The notes: generated by a model not told the origin, from the sequence alone. A stretch of 64,000 nucleotides of DNA from Theocolax elegans (GCA_026168455.1 CM047429.1:8025125-8089124), one strand, 5' to 3'. Counted from the stretch's first letter, positions 23,030 through 34,095 are shown. Made by a program: numbers and translations.

Positions 23030-23520
23030 GGGATTAGAAACTCGCCACGTCCACGTCGTTAATCCTGGGTAAGGCTGAGAGCGAGTGATGGTCGAGATCT
23101 TAAAATTCCTAACACATGACCTTGACCTTTGCCCTTGAGTGACGGTCAAGGATACCGTCAGTTGGCTTTCTTGCAACCCTACAGCTCTTGCATCTCAATA
23201 TTTTTATAGGGTTGACTTTTTTCGTAAGGTCTGTACGCGTTTACTGTTGATCCTGACCATTACCTTGACCATAACCTTGGCCAAGATCATACTGAACGTA
23301 AAATTTCCCGCCCTTTCCATTTCCGAGGTCAAAAGTAGTGATTCCTATTTGAAAAAAACATTTGGTCCTTCAAATGACCTTAACCCTTGATCTCAAGTTA
23401 TGGTTAATATCACCGTCAGTTGGCCCCTTAAAAACCCTACAACTTTTGTATAAAAAGTTTTTTTCTATCTCCAATATTTTTTGAGATATTCTCATCCGTT
23501 ATTTAAAATTGGACACCCTG
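22309..23520. mobile_element. 1.2-kb foldback element with CAGGGTGTCC ends
   Basis: The left arm (22309-about 22795) is repeated inverted at about 23040-23520, with high identity by eye. The terminal inverted repeat starts CAGGGTGTCCAATTTTAAAT. TATA flanks both sides (22305-22308 and 23521-23524), compatible with a TA or TATA target duplication. The loop holds a (CA)n run at 22998-23025. There is no transposase, so it is a non-autonomous foldback DNA element. Confidence 0.85.
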
Positions 23521-23545
23521 TATATATATTAAATAAATATTCCGT

Positions 23546-24124
23546 CGCACACACACACATACACACACACACGCGCGCACGCACGCACACCCGTGCCGGG
23601 TTTGCTGGTCCCGCATCGTGGTGGCGCCTCCCCAAGTGGTGGATAGGGGAATGCTTTCCACACATAGATGGTACGGATAAAATCAAATAATCGGGCGAAC
23701 CAAAACCAGATAGGGGAAGGCACCCCGAAATTAAATGAATTACCACTGATTCCGATCGGGTAAAAGCCCCGGTGGTCTGTGCTGGTCCCACGGATTTTGG
23801 GGGGGACCAGACTCACACCTTTAAAATGGTAAGTGCTGCGGAGGTTGGTCACTCGGCCTCTGTAGCATCAAATGCTACGTGTGACCTGCCCTCGACTGGG
23901 ATGTCGAGTGACGCTGACAGAGCTTTCCTCCGTCTGCGTGAGAAAATAGACACCCCGGTGGAGTTTGTTCTGAACAAGAACAACATCCACAAAGAGCTGA
24001 AGAGTATGGCGAGAGCAACAAGCAGGGCTCTTAATGAATACGCGCGTGTGAAAATTAAAATCGCAGATGCGCGAGAAGAGCGTCAAAGGAGGCCGGCGGA
24101 GAGGCCATCTGCACTGGAACGTTG
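23546..24124 (+). mobile_element. 5' end of an R1-type LINE with truncated ORF1
   Basis: A (ACAC/ACAT/ACGC)n microsatellite (23546-23590) leads straight into a GC-rich leader (GCTGGTCCCGCATCGTGG) of the style found at R1-group LINE 5' ends. An ATG at 23826 opens 99 codons (MVSAAEVGHSASVAS; FLRLREKID; helical KELKSMARATSRALNEYARV), which fits the N-terminal part of an R1-group ORF1. The frame stops at 24124, where a Gypsy fragment begins. Adjacency to an ACAY microsatellite recalls Waldo elements, which insert in such repeats. Family assignment is tentative. Confidence 0.5.
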
Positions 24125-24126
24125 AA

Positions 24127-24275
24127 GAATTGGCACAGTCGTGATCAGGGCCTTCAGCTGCTGGAAGGCTTGCTCCTGTTCATCTCGAGATCAGGACCAA
24201 TGACTTGATCAATCACGCGTTGGAAGGTCGCGCCAGCGTATGCTAATCCATATGGCATCCGCTTAAACTGATACA
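24127..24275 (-). pseudogene. Gypsy RT fragment with internal deletion
   Basis: On the minus strand the frame reads YQFKRMPYGLAYAGATFQRV followed by I-D-Q-V-I-G-P-D-L-E. This is RT motif B (F-x-R-M-P-Y-G-L-x-x-A-x-A-T-F-Q-R) of Gypsy elements. It then jumps directly to QAFQQLKALITTVPIL, the connection region normally more than 100 residues further on. The deleted part contained the YxDD catalytic motif. Confidence 0.8.
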
Positions 24276-26790
24276 GGGTGTCTAGCACATGACCGAAAAA
24301 AAATTCCCTGAGTTTTCCAGGATTTCCAGAGTGGATTTTGATAAAATTCCAGGTACTATGGATACATAAAATAAAATATACGCTTTATGTAAATATTTAT
24401 TTCATATTACATATCAGTTAAAAATAATGCATATTATTTAGATTGTTTCAATGCCAAAATTTCTTGCTCTACGTTGGCGGTTTCTTTTAAAGCCTCATCC
24501 ATAATTTTCTTCTTTTTATTTTGCAATTCTTGCACAGCAGTTGCAAATCGTTTTTTATTTTTTTTAAACTCTTCTTCTATTTATCTACTTTTTTTTTCTT
24601 CTTCCAATGCTTCCTTATACCATGAATATAAATTTTTTACATAGTGCAATAATTTTTTGGTAACGATAAACTCTTGAAGGGACTGGTTTGTTGTCATAAT
24701 TGCATCGTAGATTATACGTTGAGCTATGAAGGATTTTTTCTTTTGATTCTCTACAACACATTCTTTATTAACAGAAAATCCCCTTTCAAGTGCAGCATTG
24801 CCATGTAAAAGAATCATAATAATTTTTATTAAAGTTAACAAATTTTAATAATTTTCTAGCCCGTGCAATTGTATAATACTAACCCATAAATTATCTAGTC
24901 TAGTTTCAGTTTTATTATATGACTTTAATTTGTCACGTGTAGTTTCGAAAGCAATTATTTGTTTGAATTCTCTTTCCATTTTTTCAGCCACTATAGCCGG
25001 TATAATATTATTTCTCAAAAATTTTTCCAGAACGATTGATAGTCGTTTTTCCAATATATTTATTTGTAGAGCATTTGAAGGATTAAAACACGAAATTCCC
25101 TTGACAAGTGAATATTTTAAAGGTGATTTTTCTGAAATCTAGCTGATAAATACTTTCATTATAGTACGGCAATCATTTTTAAACTTAAGAACATCAAGAC
25201 CCGGAACGTCCTTTACTTTTCTTAAAGCATCTTTTGTCGCGTAGCCAATTTTTACTTTCTCCGCAGGTAATAAAAATTCAGACTTATTTAAATCAATTTT
25301 TAAAACATTATTTTCATACTCTTCCAAAGTTTCTGACTTTACAATTCGTTTTAAAACATCGACGTATAAGGTCGACAGTGTGTCATATAAAAACGGTACT
25401 TTTGGATCATTCGTTTGCAACTCACTTAAAAATGGTTCAATTTCGTTGGCGAATGTTTGAAAAAAAGCTAATTTTGAATCAAGTAATTTATCTGATAACG
25501 TATTTTTTACAATCCTGTAGCTATTGCATGTAGGCTCTGTTTTTTCTTTAGTTACTTTTGCAGTATATTTTGAAACGTGTGGTAAAACTTGCCGTGTCCT
25601 TTCGGCAGTAGGGACGTTTTCCAACCAACGTATTCTACAAAAATCCTTCGGAAATAAGTCAACGTTTGAAGCAGCTATATACTCTGCTCTACGCGCTGGT
25701 ACACTATTGAATAAATTAAATAACGCTCTTAAGAAATCGACTATATCCCATTGCACTGCTTTAATACTTGCTTTGAATGCATTGTGAATTACATGCAAAC
25801 CGCATGTACCTATATCTATAAGAATCTTATTGTCATTGTCTAAAGCTGTACTGTCTTGCAGATCTCTTAAACATTTTAGGTTGACATTAGGACCATCCAT
25901 TGAAATTTGAATGATTTTATCAAACATAGATTTAGGTATACTATCTTGAATAGCATGTAATAAATCGGATGCTCTAGTTTTACCTAAAAAAGCTGATGTT
26001 AAATATCTAGTATCGACTTCATTAGAATTATTATTCCAAAATCGAACAACAATATCCATTTGTTATTTTACTGACAGTATTTAAACTTTCATCAAAGCCT
26101 ACTACTATTTTGTCACTAGAGTTTATTAGAGTTATCAATTCTTCTTCAAAAAACTTTCGTAGTCCATATGTTATTATGTAAGATGCTTTTGCCTTACTCA
26201 ATTTTATTTTCTGAGCAATTTCACTATGAGGGAACATTTTTGCCATAATAGATATACTAGTTTCTATATCACGTAATGAAGTTTGACGAATTACGCTATG
26301 TAAAATCCAGATTGTTTCAGCTGTAGTTACACATTCAGAATTAAAATAAGATTGTATTTTATTCGATTGCACTGACTTGACTACGTTTGGCATTGCTTGA
26401 CTAGCAGGGAAATCTTGATTTTCCTGATCTATAGTTCCACTTGTTGGTTCAACTGTAGAACAATTACTAAAATCTCTTTGTTGATTCACATTGGATACAC
26501 CTGGTACATTTGTAATGTTAACTATAGGATCCGAATTCGTGCGAAAAATTGTCGATACAGGAAGTATGGACCCTTTTATACTCTCTATACTTTTGTGCTT
26601 TTTTGATTTTGCATGGCTAACCAGCGCTGGCTTACCATATTGCTCAGAGAAAAAATATGATCGCACAAATCGCATTTTACGTTATTTTTATTTCCTGGAA
26701 CTTCTTGTGCCCATGGGAATTCTTTCTTATATTCAATTTTAAAATTACATTTAAATTTATTTGTACTCTTCGGATTCATTATACTACTGA
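24276..26790 (-). mobile_element. hAT-type DNA transposon, one end visible
   Basis: CAGGGTGTCTAGCAC (from 24277) followed by TTCCCTGAGTTTTCCAGG is the subterminal style of hAT elements and lies just beyond the 3' end of the transposase on the minus strand. The opposite end, beyond 26790, was not found, so the element may be truncated. Confidence 0.65.
24438..26779 (-). pseudogene. hAT-like transposase with BED-type N-terminus
   Basis: The N-terminus (26779-26585) has a Lys-rich start and CDLCDHIFSLSNM, the first Cys pair of a BED-like finger; the histidines (H-A-K-S-K-K-H) lie in the next frame at 26675-26031. The body (26059-25139) contains MDIVVRFWNNN, RYLTSAFLGKTRASDLLHAI and QISMDGPNVNLKCL. 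The C-terminal part has the GNAALERGFSVNKECVV dimerisation-like block near 24790. From 26059 to 24438 one frame is kept apart from three in-frame stops (25139 TAG, 24845 TAA, 24581 TAA). Two frameshifts (about 26060 and 26660) lie upstream. It is a dead but not ancient copy. A CAG acceptor just before the first Met suggests an upstream 5' exon. Confidence 0.8.
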
Positions 26791-27932
26791 AAAAGAAAAT
26801 TTGGTAAATTGCAGAAAAACTTGTTTAATGTTTTGTAAAGTTTTCACATAATACATTAATAATTTCATTTAATAAAAATCTATACTACATACCAGGTTTG
26901 ACTGTCTGTTATGAAACGACGATTCTGTCCTATTTATGATATAACTATTTACTTCAATAAGTTCCTTTGCTTGAATAACGCGTTGAGATACGCAATATGG
27001 CAGTATATATTATCTATATAAGAATCCTGAATATATACTTTCGCTTTGTTTTGGTAAACACTTGTCCTTCAATATAAATAAAAGATCAAAATCTTTTTGT
27101 CTTTGTATGTGCCAATTATCATTTGCGCTTATAAGTAGTGTTCGGATCGATAAACAACTGTTTTCTAAAAATTATTCATGTATCGCTTAGAAATATGTTT
27201 CTAAATTTATATACCTTTTTATCAAAATAGAAATACATTCACTTACAAAATCAATCCATGAGTTTCACATTTTACATATGGAACAGTAGTGTAATATACA
27301 AGGACACGCAATATGTACAAATACGTTTTTGTTGCTGACGATAAGCGCAATAACACGCGACCTGCACACATCGCGAGTCACCGTCGAACTGAGCGAATAA
27401 TCTGTATTAGTGGCCCTTGTGTATGGTTTGCAGAAGAGCAAATACTCGGAAAAACAAGTAAACACACGATGTGTTTCGAAGACTGCCGGAATCGAGAACG
27501 AAGCGCGCAAAACCGCCGTTTTCAAAACTAAATAATCGATTACATAAATGCGAGTTTTTAGAGAAGTTATAATACACTGGGAAAAAACGCTAAGATAACT
27601 AACGCATATTTATGTGTGCATTATTTTGTTTCCTTTCCATCTTAACTAGATTCTACTAAAGTGGTTTTAGTAGAATCAACACTTTTTTCTCCATGTACTC
27701 TCCGAGATTTACTTTCTTAATAATTCCAGAATTCTCAAAAAAAGAACGCAGAAAAAATTCTAAATAATGAATTTCGATGTAAAAATCGACGAACTTTCCG
27801 AATCCACTATTAGTTTTTCGAAAAAATTGCTTTTTTATAGGTTATGTTCGCGTTTTTTGTCAAAAATCGTGTTTTTTTAAAAATAAATTTTCAAAAAACC
27901 AAGATTTTAAGACCGAAAAACATAAGAAGAAA
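26791..27932. other. unassigned AT-rich segment
   Basis: Possible 5' region of the hAT element, but no second terminal repeat was found. CACTGGGAAAAAA at about 27575 and TTTCTTTCCGTG at about 29731 are both flanked by TA. They could be the ends of a larger Tc1-like element enclosing the foldback; this is weak. Confidence 0.3.
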
Positions 27933-29272
27933 GGTAAAATCGTGCATTTCTTGCGTCCATGGACCTTATACTATAATGTTGATATAGTTGCCAAGTAAAA
28001 TTCAAGATTGCATGTTACAAAATGGCGTCTAAAACCGGAATTTTTTAGCTAAATTATATCTTTTCATATTTTTAAATAATAAAAATTACTTTGTCGTGAA
28101 TAAATACGAAAACTCGTAAAAAATGGTATTATTTGTTGTAAACTATGAATTTGAGGTTAAATGTCATATTTTCAACATGGCGGATCCAAGATGGCGGATG
28201 TAATTTTTGAAAATCCATGTATTTCAGGTCGAATTTTTTATAGCGGGGTTTTTTGCGTCGCTATTTATGAATTTGAATTTACATTTTGAAAATTTTGTAA
28301 TTCAAAATGGCGGATACAAGATGGCGGACAAAAATTTTCAATATCAATTGATTTGTACAAAGTTTTGTGCAAGGGTTTTTTTTGGATCGCTGCTTTTGAT
28401 TCTGAAGTTATTTTTTGGATACTCTTGAAAACAAAATGGCAAATCCAAGATGGCTGACGAATTCTTAAGTATTTTCACTAAAAAGTAAAAACAAAAATTA
28501 TAAAAATTATAATAAAAATAAAAAGAAAATGTAAAAAATCTAAAAAATTATAAAAAAAAATTTTTGTAAATGTCTACCTAAAAATGAATATAAAACAGTT
28601 GATATTTGTCATCTCTGTCCGCCATCTTGGATTTGCCATTTTGATTTCAAGAATATCCAAAAAATAACTTCAAAATCATAATCAGCGATCCAAAAAAAAC
28701 CCTTGCACAAAACTTTGTATAAATCAGTTGATATTGAAAATTTTTGTCCGCCATCTTATATCCGCCATTTTGAATTCCAAAATTTTCAAAAGGTTACTTC
28801 AGATTCGTAAACAGTGACCCAAAAAACCCCCCCATAAAAAATTTGACCAGAAATACTTGATTTTTCAAAAATTTCATTCGCCATCTTGTATCCGCCGTAT
28901 TGAATTACAAAATTTTCAAAATGTAAATTCAAATTCATAAAGAGCGACCCAAAAAACCCCGCTATAAAAAATTCGACCTGAAATACATGGATTTTCAAAA
29001 ATTACATCCGCCATCTTGGATCCGCCATGTTGAAAATATGACATTTAACCTCAAATTCATAATTTACAACAAATAATACCATTTTTTACGAGTTTTCGTA
29101 TTTATTCACGACAAAGTAATTTTTATTATTTAAAAATATGAAAAGATATAATTTAGCTAAAAAATTCCTGTTTTAGACGTCATTTTGTAACATGCAATCT
29201 TGAATTTTACTTGGCAACTATGTCAACATTATAGTAAAAGGTCCATGGACGCAAGAAATGCACGATTTTACC
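27933..29272. mobile_element. 1.34-kb foldback element with internal 131-bp units
   Basis: The left arm (27933-about 28470) recurs inverted at about 28612-29272. Both arms contain spaced pairs of the words ATGGCGGAT and CAAGATGGCGGA: three units on the left, four on the right, about 131 bp apart. The right arm is longer because of one extra unit. The 73- and 70-codon frames in the two arms (28207-28428 and 28786-28998) are mirror images of the same non-coding repeat. Confidence 0.85.
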
Positions 29273-29848
29273 CTACTTGACATGCTTGACTTTTGCCTAT
29301 TCCAACCTTGGGCGCCTCACGCGCCCAAGATTGAAATCATACTTGCCAATGATTGAGTCAAGAGGTTATACAGTTTCTTTTACATGTGGCAATCCAAGTT
29401 TGGGCGCTTCACATGCCCAACGGTGAAATCGCATTTGTCACACGTTTTTTAATATGTGTTATGTCACTAGTCGGCATTAATCACGACCAATAATGAAAAG
29501 CAGCGTTTACACCGTTGTATTAGAGGATTTCCTGATACTGTGGAATAGTAGTAATTACTATTTTTGCATAAATTATTCCAAAGTACTGGAACACCGGAAG
29601 CAACATTATATTGGAATTAAGGGATAAGCATCTTGGTCAATACAGATTTATTTTTTGGTATTATATGATTCCAATTATATGTTGTGATATAATATGTCAA
29701 ATTTTTGGGCATGTGTCATGCAAAAATTTCTTTCCGTGTAGATTAAAAAATTTATATTTATTATGATGCAGTAGAATAACTGACAATATATAATACATGG
29801 TAATATCATAACCTAACATAACTTAATAGAAGTGCAATTTGAAATCGT
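29273..29848. other. unassigned; short GGGCGCSTCACGCGCCC-like words
   Basis: Two similar phrases (CCAACCTTGGGCGCCTCACG near 29310 and CCAAGTTTGGGCGCTTCACA near 29394) indicate a degenerate local duplication. No gene was seen. Confidence 0.35.
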
Positions 29849-29945
29849 AGTCCGTTTGCCGAGTGTAGGAAGTGCGTGTGATCGTCGAGACGAACTGTGC
29901 ACGCCCCTCTAGAGGGAACCGTCGTCTGCTAGTTTCTAACAAGCT
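29849..29945. repeat. 97-bp repeat, copy 1 (hairpin-forming)
   Basis: It matches 31445-31540 at roughly 75% by eye (GAGTGTAGGAAGTG, TGTGCA, TAGAG-GAACCGTC, CTAACAAGCT). It contains CGTCGAGACG and can form a stem between GTGCGTG and CACGCCC. Confidence 0.55.
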
Positions 29946-31444
29946 TAATCGAGATATGACTATTCATGCAAAATTGTTTACTATCTACGTTTTGTAACGG
30001 TCACGCTGGGGACTAGATCAATAAAAATAGTAATAATTTATTATAATAATAGATAAAGGGGTTTGGGCGCCAGCCGCGTATAATCGCGGTGAATTAATAA
30101 TACGATTGCTTGGCTGCGTACGAGCTGCGACGGTTTGTTGTGCGGGAAAAGGTTGAGAAGGGAGAGATATGGGAAGCACACTTACCAAAGACGTAATGAA
30201 TGCAGTTCAGCTGCTGCGAAGCAATCTTGTCCATATAGAGATCGTCTCCTGAGTTGCCGCTCGAAATGCTGCTTTCCTCACACACACACGCACAAGCTAA
30301 TGTTGTCAATGTGTCGCGAAGGAGTACCGAAGAGCTCTCTCGAGTTTCCGCTAGTTCACTGCTTCGCTGGTCGGGCCCGACGTGCGCGCGCAGGTTCTCG
30401 CATGTCGTCCGTCGGCGTCATCATACAGTGAGTGCTCTCAGCTATGCGACGTATACGATGCATACAACGAAGACAGGTTCCCCTGTTGGCTGCTTTTTTG
30501 ATTCGAGGTGAACGCTGTTTCTGGTGATGCTGTGCTCGAGGTAACAATTATATATCGTTCCGTATTATCTTGCTTATCGGCTAATTAGTTCCTATTTGTT
30601 ACAGGTTTACGGGACGGCCGATATCGAATCTTCGCTCTCTATCGCTCTCACGGCGCTCGATCAGCTGTTACGCGTCGGGCCAGCTGCTGCAGAGTATCGG
30701 GATTGTACAATTGATGCGAGGATTACATGCTGCTTCTAAAGGTAATGACTAACTCCTGAGGGAGTGTTTATTGTATTAGAATATCTAGTATTTGAGGGTT
30801 ATGGTAATGTTATGATTACATAACCCCACCTGCCAATCCTTTCCTTACATGTAACTGCTAGTACGTTTATACAGCTACATGATTCCTTGTGTCCTTCTAA
30901 TTCAGACAACGCCTAATTAACTAATTATTACAGCGGTTGGGAAATATTCTATGCTGCTGTTCGGTGCTGCTGGGAGTTCCATATTGGTCTTTGTTGTTGC
31001 TGAAGGTATGCTGCTAGATAATTCTACTGATCCTGGAGGCAGTACGATGTTACGAGATGCCTCTCCTGATCATTGATGTACCTTCCTCGAGAGATACGAT
31101 GTGACACCAGGTTCATCGTATGCCAGTCATTATCTTGCTGTGCTGCTTGTGTGCTAGCGGGGTTAGTGTTGGGTTCATGGGATGGCTGGGGTACATTTAG
31201 GTATGTTTTAGTGTAGGTGAAATATATGCATAGTATTGTAAGAGGTAGGTAGGATAGTTTAGGTTGAAACTCACTCGCTTAACACATTGACAAGTACAAA
31301 GTACCTTATCACAATTTATATATGATTACGCATTTTTATAAATATAAATCATTATTAAATGTTTAAAAATCTATGAAAAATTAAAGTTTTGTAATAAACC
31401 GATTATTAATTTCGTATACCCAGATAAATAGCTGTAGGTCGTTG
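29946..31444. other. unassigned; splice-like and LTR-like signals
   Basis: TGTAACGG at 29994 followed by AATAAA and then TTGGGCGCCAG at about 30064 resembles LTR signals, but no LTR partner was found. Splice-like sites occur on both strands (CTTACC at about 30181; CAGGTTTACG at about 30604). No reading frame is convincing; a non-coding transcript or LTR is possible. Confidence 0.3.
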
Positions 31445-31540
31445 TTATCTGTTTACCGAGTGTAGGAAGTGAGTGTGCTCGTCGAGTCGAGCTGTGCAAG
31501 CATCTTCTAGAGAGAACCGTCATGTGAGAGTCTAACAAGC
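31445..31540. repeat. 97-bp repeat, copy 2 (hairpin-forming)
   Basis: Partner of 29849-29945. Confidence 0.55.
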
Positions 31541-32340
31541 TCGGAGAAAAACCACTTATTTACAATTTTAATAATTTCTTTATAATGTTACATATTGTGG
31601 TACACTCCATGAATTTGGTCATTTTTTAAATTTCATGTAATTTGCAGAAAAAAAGAACTTTTATGCACTTACATTGAATCAGTCAATTTTGAGTTAGAAA
31701 AGGTTAACAGTTAAGAATTACCGAGTTTGGTAATTAAAAAATTAGACCACTATATGCAAAACATGTAGGAAAAGGCATTCTCAAATGTTACAGAAACACA
31801 AAAATATTTTGTCTCGATCTCGATTTGACAAAGCATTGCCTATACATATATAAATAATGGTTTTATGAATATTTCGTGCAGGGAAATTTTAACATTCTCA
31901 GATAATTGTACATAGTTTATATATGTATGTATATAATTTAAACATACTACCTAATTTAATTAGGTTTAATATTATAGATTTTGCTTTTTAAATTTTGTAC
32001 AATAATATAGACTTTTAGATACGTATTTTTAATTGTTAATTCTATATTCATGTTTATTTTAATTATGTTTCTTGTTTATTATTAACCAATAAATGTCGAA
32101 AATTATTGTATACGCCATTTTATATTCTTGTCAATAAAAGTTTCATTTTAAAGTTCATAAGCTAAATAACTAACCTATCCATACCATTGTACTGTATTGA
32201 TAGTTATTGTACATGATTTAAAGTAATGTATTTAAATACATTTAAAGTAGGAAGCCTAGTGCCTTACGAAATACGTAATGTTGGCGACTTGTACATATGC
32301 GAATAAACGATAGACTCCGCTAGGAGGTACGTGCACAGAT
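31541..32340. other. AT-rich, nothing recognised
   Basis: No supported frame. AATAAA words occur by chance in this composition. Confidence 0.4.
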
Positions 32341-32491
32341 AAACTCTAATTTTGTATTTGTTACACACTTAAAATATATATTAATAATATGAATCTACCC
32401 CGTCCTCAAGTTGTCAATAATTAAAATAATTGTAATTAAAGAAATATTGCACCCAACATTGAGTGTCGGCATAATACAATGTATTTGAAAG

Positions 32492-32543
32492 TATAGAAGA
32501 TGCGAGCTGCAGACGGCCCGAATCGTTGCTCGCACCTCCTATA
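32492..32543 (+). ncRNA. conserved hairpin, unit 1
   Basis: A 16-bp stem with two A-C mismatches: 5' arm TATAGAAGATGCGAGC, 3' arm GCTCGCACCTCCTATA, enclosing a 20-nt loop TGCAGACGGCCCGAATCGTT. Whether it is transcribed is unknown; it is listed as an RNA candidate only because the loop and 3' arm are invariant across units. Confidence 0.35.
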
Positions 32544-32767
32544 GAATTCGTCACTTTAGACTGAGAGAGGTTATCATTTTATTCTTATTTATCAAATGTT
32601 AGCGATATTATAACATAAACTCTAATTTTGTACTTGCTATACATTTTAAACGCTTATTGATAATATGCCTCTACCCAGTCCTCAAACTGTCAATAATTTA
32701 TATAATTGTAATTAAAGAAATATTGCATCCAACATTGAGAGTTGGCATAATACAATGTATTTGTAAC

Positions 32768-32820
32768 TATAGGAGGTGCGAGCTGCAGACGGCCCGAATC
32801 GTTGCTCGCACCTCTTCTAG
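32768..32820 (+). ncRNA. conserved hairpin, unit 2
   Basis: An 11-bp perfect stem GAGGTGCGAGC with GCTCGCACCTC around the same 20-nt loop. The outer stem is broken by CTTCTAGA on the 3' side. Confidence 0.35.
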
Positions 32821-33044
32821 ACTCCGTCGCTTTAGAAAGAGAGAGGTTTTCATTGAATTCTTATTTTTCTAATATATAAAATATTTTAAAAGAAGTTCAA
32901 ATTTTGTACTTGTTGTACATTTTAAATGTTTATTGATAATATGCCTCTACCCCTGCCTCAAGCTGTCAATAATTTAAATAATTTGTAATTAAAGATTTAT
33001 TGCACCCAACATTGTGTGTCGGTATAATACAATGTATTTGAAAG

Positions 33045-33096
33045 TATAGGAGGTGCAAGCTGCAGACGGCCCGAATCGTTGCTCGCACCTCCTATA
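33045..33096 (+). ncRNA. conserved hairpin, unit 3
   Basis: A 16-bp stem with one mismatch (5' TATAGGAGGTGCAAGC, 3' GCTCGCACCTCCTATA) and the same loop. Confidence 0.35.
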
Positions 33097-33110
33097 GAAT
33101 CCGTCGTCTA

Positions 33111-33919
33111 TTTGTGCGGAAACGTTTAGCATCGCCACCTATTGTTTCTTTTTCAAACTACGTAGCTAAAGTTTTTCTTACTCTTCCGTCTGCTAAATTA
33201 CACATTTTTAGAAAGAATGTATATCGTTTTTATTTTTCGTTTAATATTTTAATCGATTATCTATTCTTTTGTATTTTACTGAAAAATGATTCTAAGTTTT
33301 TGTAAAATATTGCCTCTACTTCAATTTTTGTTGTTTTTAATTGCATTCTATATTTATTTTCAGTATACGAGCTTCCCAACGTGTTTGTATTTTCGTGTTT
33401 TTCAATTTTTTTCTTCGTCGTGCACTTTTGACTGTTTTTTTAGTGTTCCTACATTTATGAATATCGTGAAATTGTGCATCTGCACTTTCTTTGTTAGAAA
33501 ATTATCCAGTTTTTGTAAAATTCAATCTAATTGTTGTTGCCTGTTAACTAAGAGAGGTTATGTTTGAGTTCGTATTTTTCAATTTCTAAGAGCATTTTAA
33601 CATAATTCAAACTTTTGTACTTATAATTTATGTAATATATGCATTACAAATATGCCTCCACTGCGTTTATAGTTTGTCATTGTATTAAATAATAGTAATG
33701 GGAGAAACAGTGCATGTAATATACGGGTGTCGGCATAGTAGGATTTAATTCAGGTATGGCATTCCCTTAACGGTGCTACAGTTTTCCATGTATCAAGGAA
33801 ACTTGTTGAAGCCGATGAAAACAATTTATTGTAGTCAGACGCTAACTAAAAAATTAATTACAATATTTAAAAAAATTGTAAAACAATATAATATCTAATA
33901 ACATGAAATGCTATATTAC
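33111..33919. other. interruption and diverged fourth repeat unit
   Basis: 33111-33547 is T-rich without homology to the units. 33548-33760 resembles a repeat unit (AAACTTTTGTAC, ATATGCCTCCAC, GGTGTCGGCATA). No further exon of the SAM-family gene was recognised. Confidence 0.4.
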
Positions 33920-34095
33920 CAATATATGACCAAAAGGCTTGCGTAAACATTTGTACATTAAAATATAATTTTTTACATTTGTACACTTCTCCCTTGAGTC
34001 AAACGAAGATTCCCATTTGGCAATTACTTCATGTTTTGGAGCTTCATTATTTTTCAGCCATTCAATCGTTATGTCATTTTGAGAAATAAAAGTAC
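33920..34095 (-). CDS. SAM-family gene, exon 5
   Basis: It begins after TTCTTAG and ends before GTAATATAG. It encodes GTFISQNDITIEWLKNNEAP and later a W-E-S-S-F-D-S-R block and KPFGHIL, with no stops. The pattern W-L-K-x-N-x-x-P...W...R...G-x-x-L follows the middle domain in the insect SAM-domain family as I remember it. Phase is continuous with exon 4 (G|GT). Confidence 0.6.

Larger units (their letters stand above)
32341..33110. repeat. three tandem 275-bp units, each with a hairpin
   Basis: Units start at 32341, 32618 and 32893 at AAACTCTAATTTTGTA or a close variant, and are 277, 275 and about 218 bp long. Each contains TGTCAATAATT, then CACCCAACATTG (CATCC in unit 2), then ACAATGTATTTG, then the hairpin. 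A fourth, hairpin-less and more diverged piece is at 33548-33760, after an interruption of about 435 bp. Confidence 0.85.

Noticed and set aside
28207..28998. Two matching frames of about 70 codons in opposite orientation
   Set aside because: They are the two arms of the foldback element, with no start context or domain.
27575..29742. A single Tc1-like element with CACTGGGAAA ends around the foldback
   Set aside because: The two ends match only loosely (CACTGGGAAAAAA versus CACGGAAAGAAA) and no second copy supports the boundaries.
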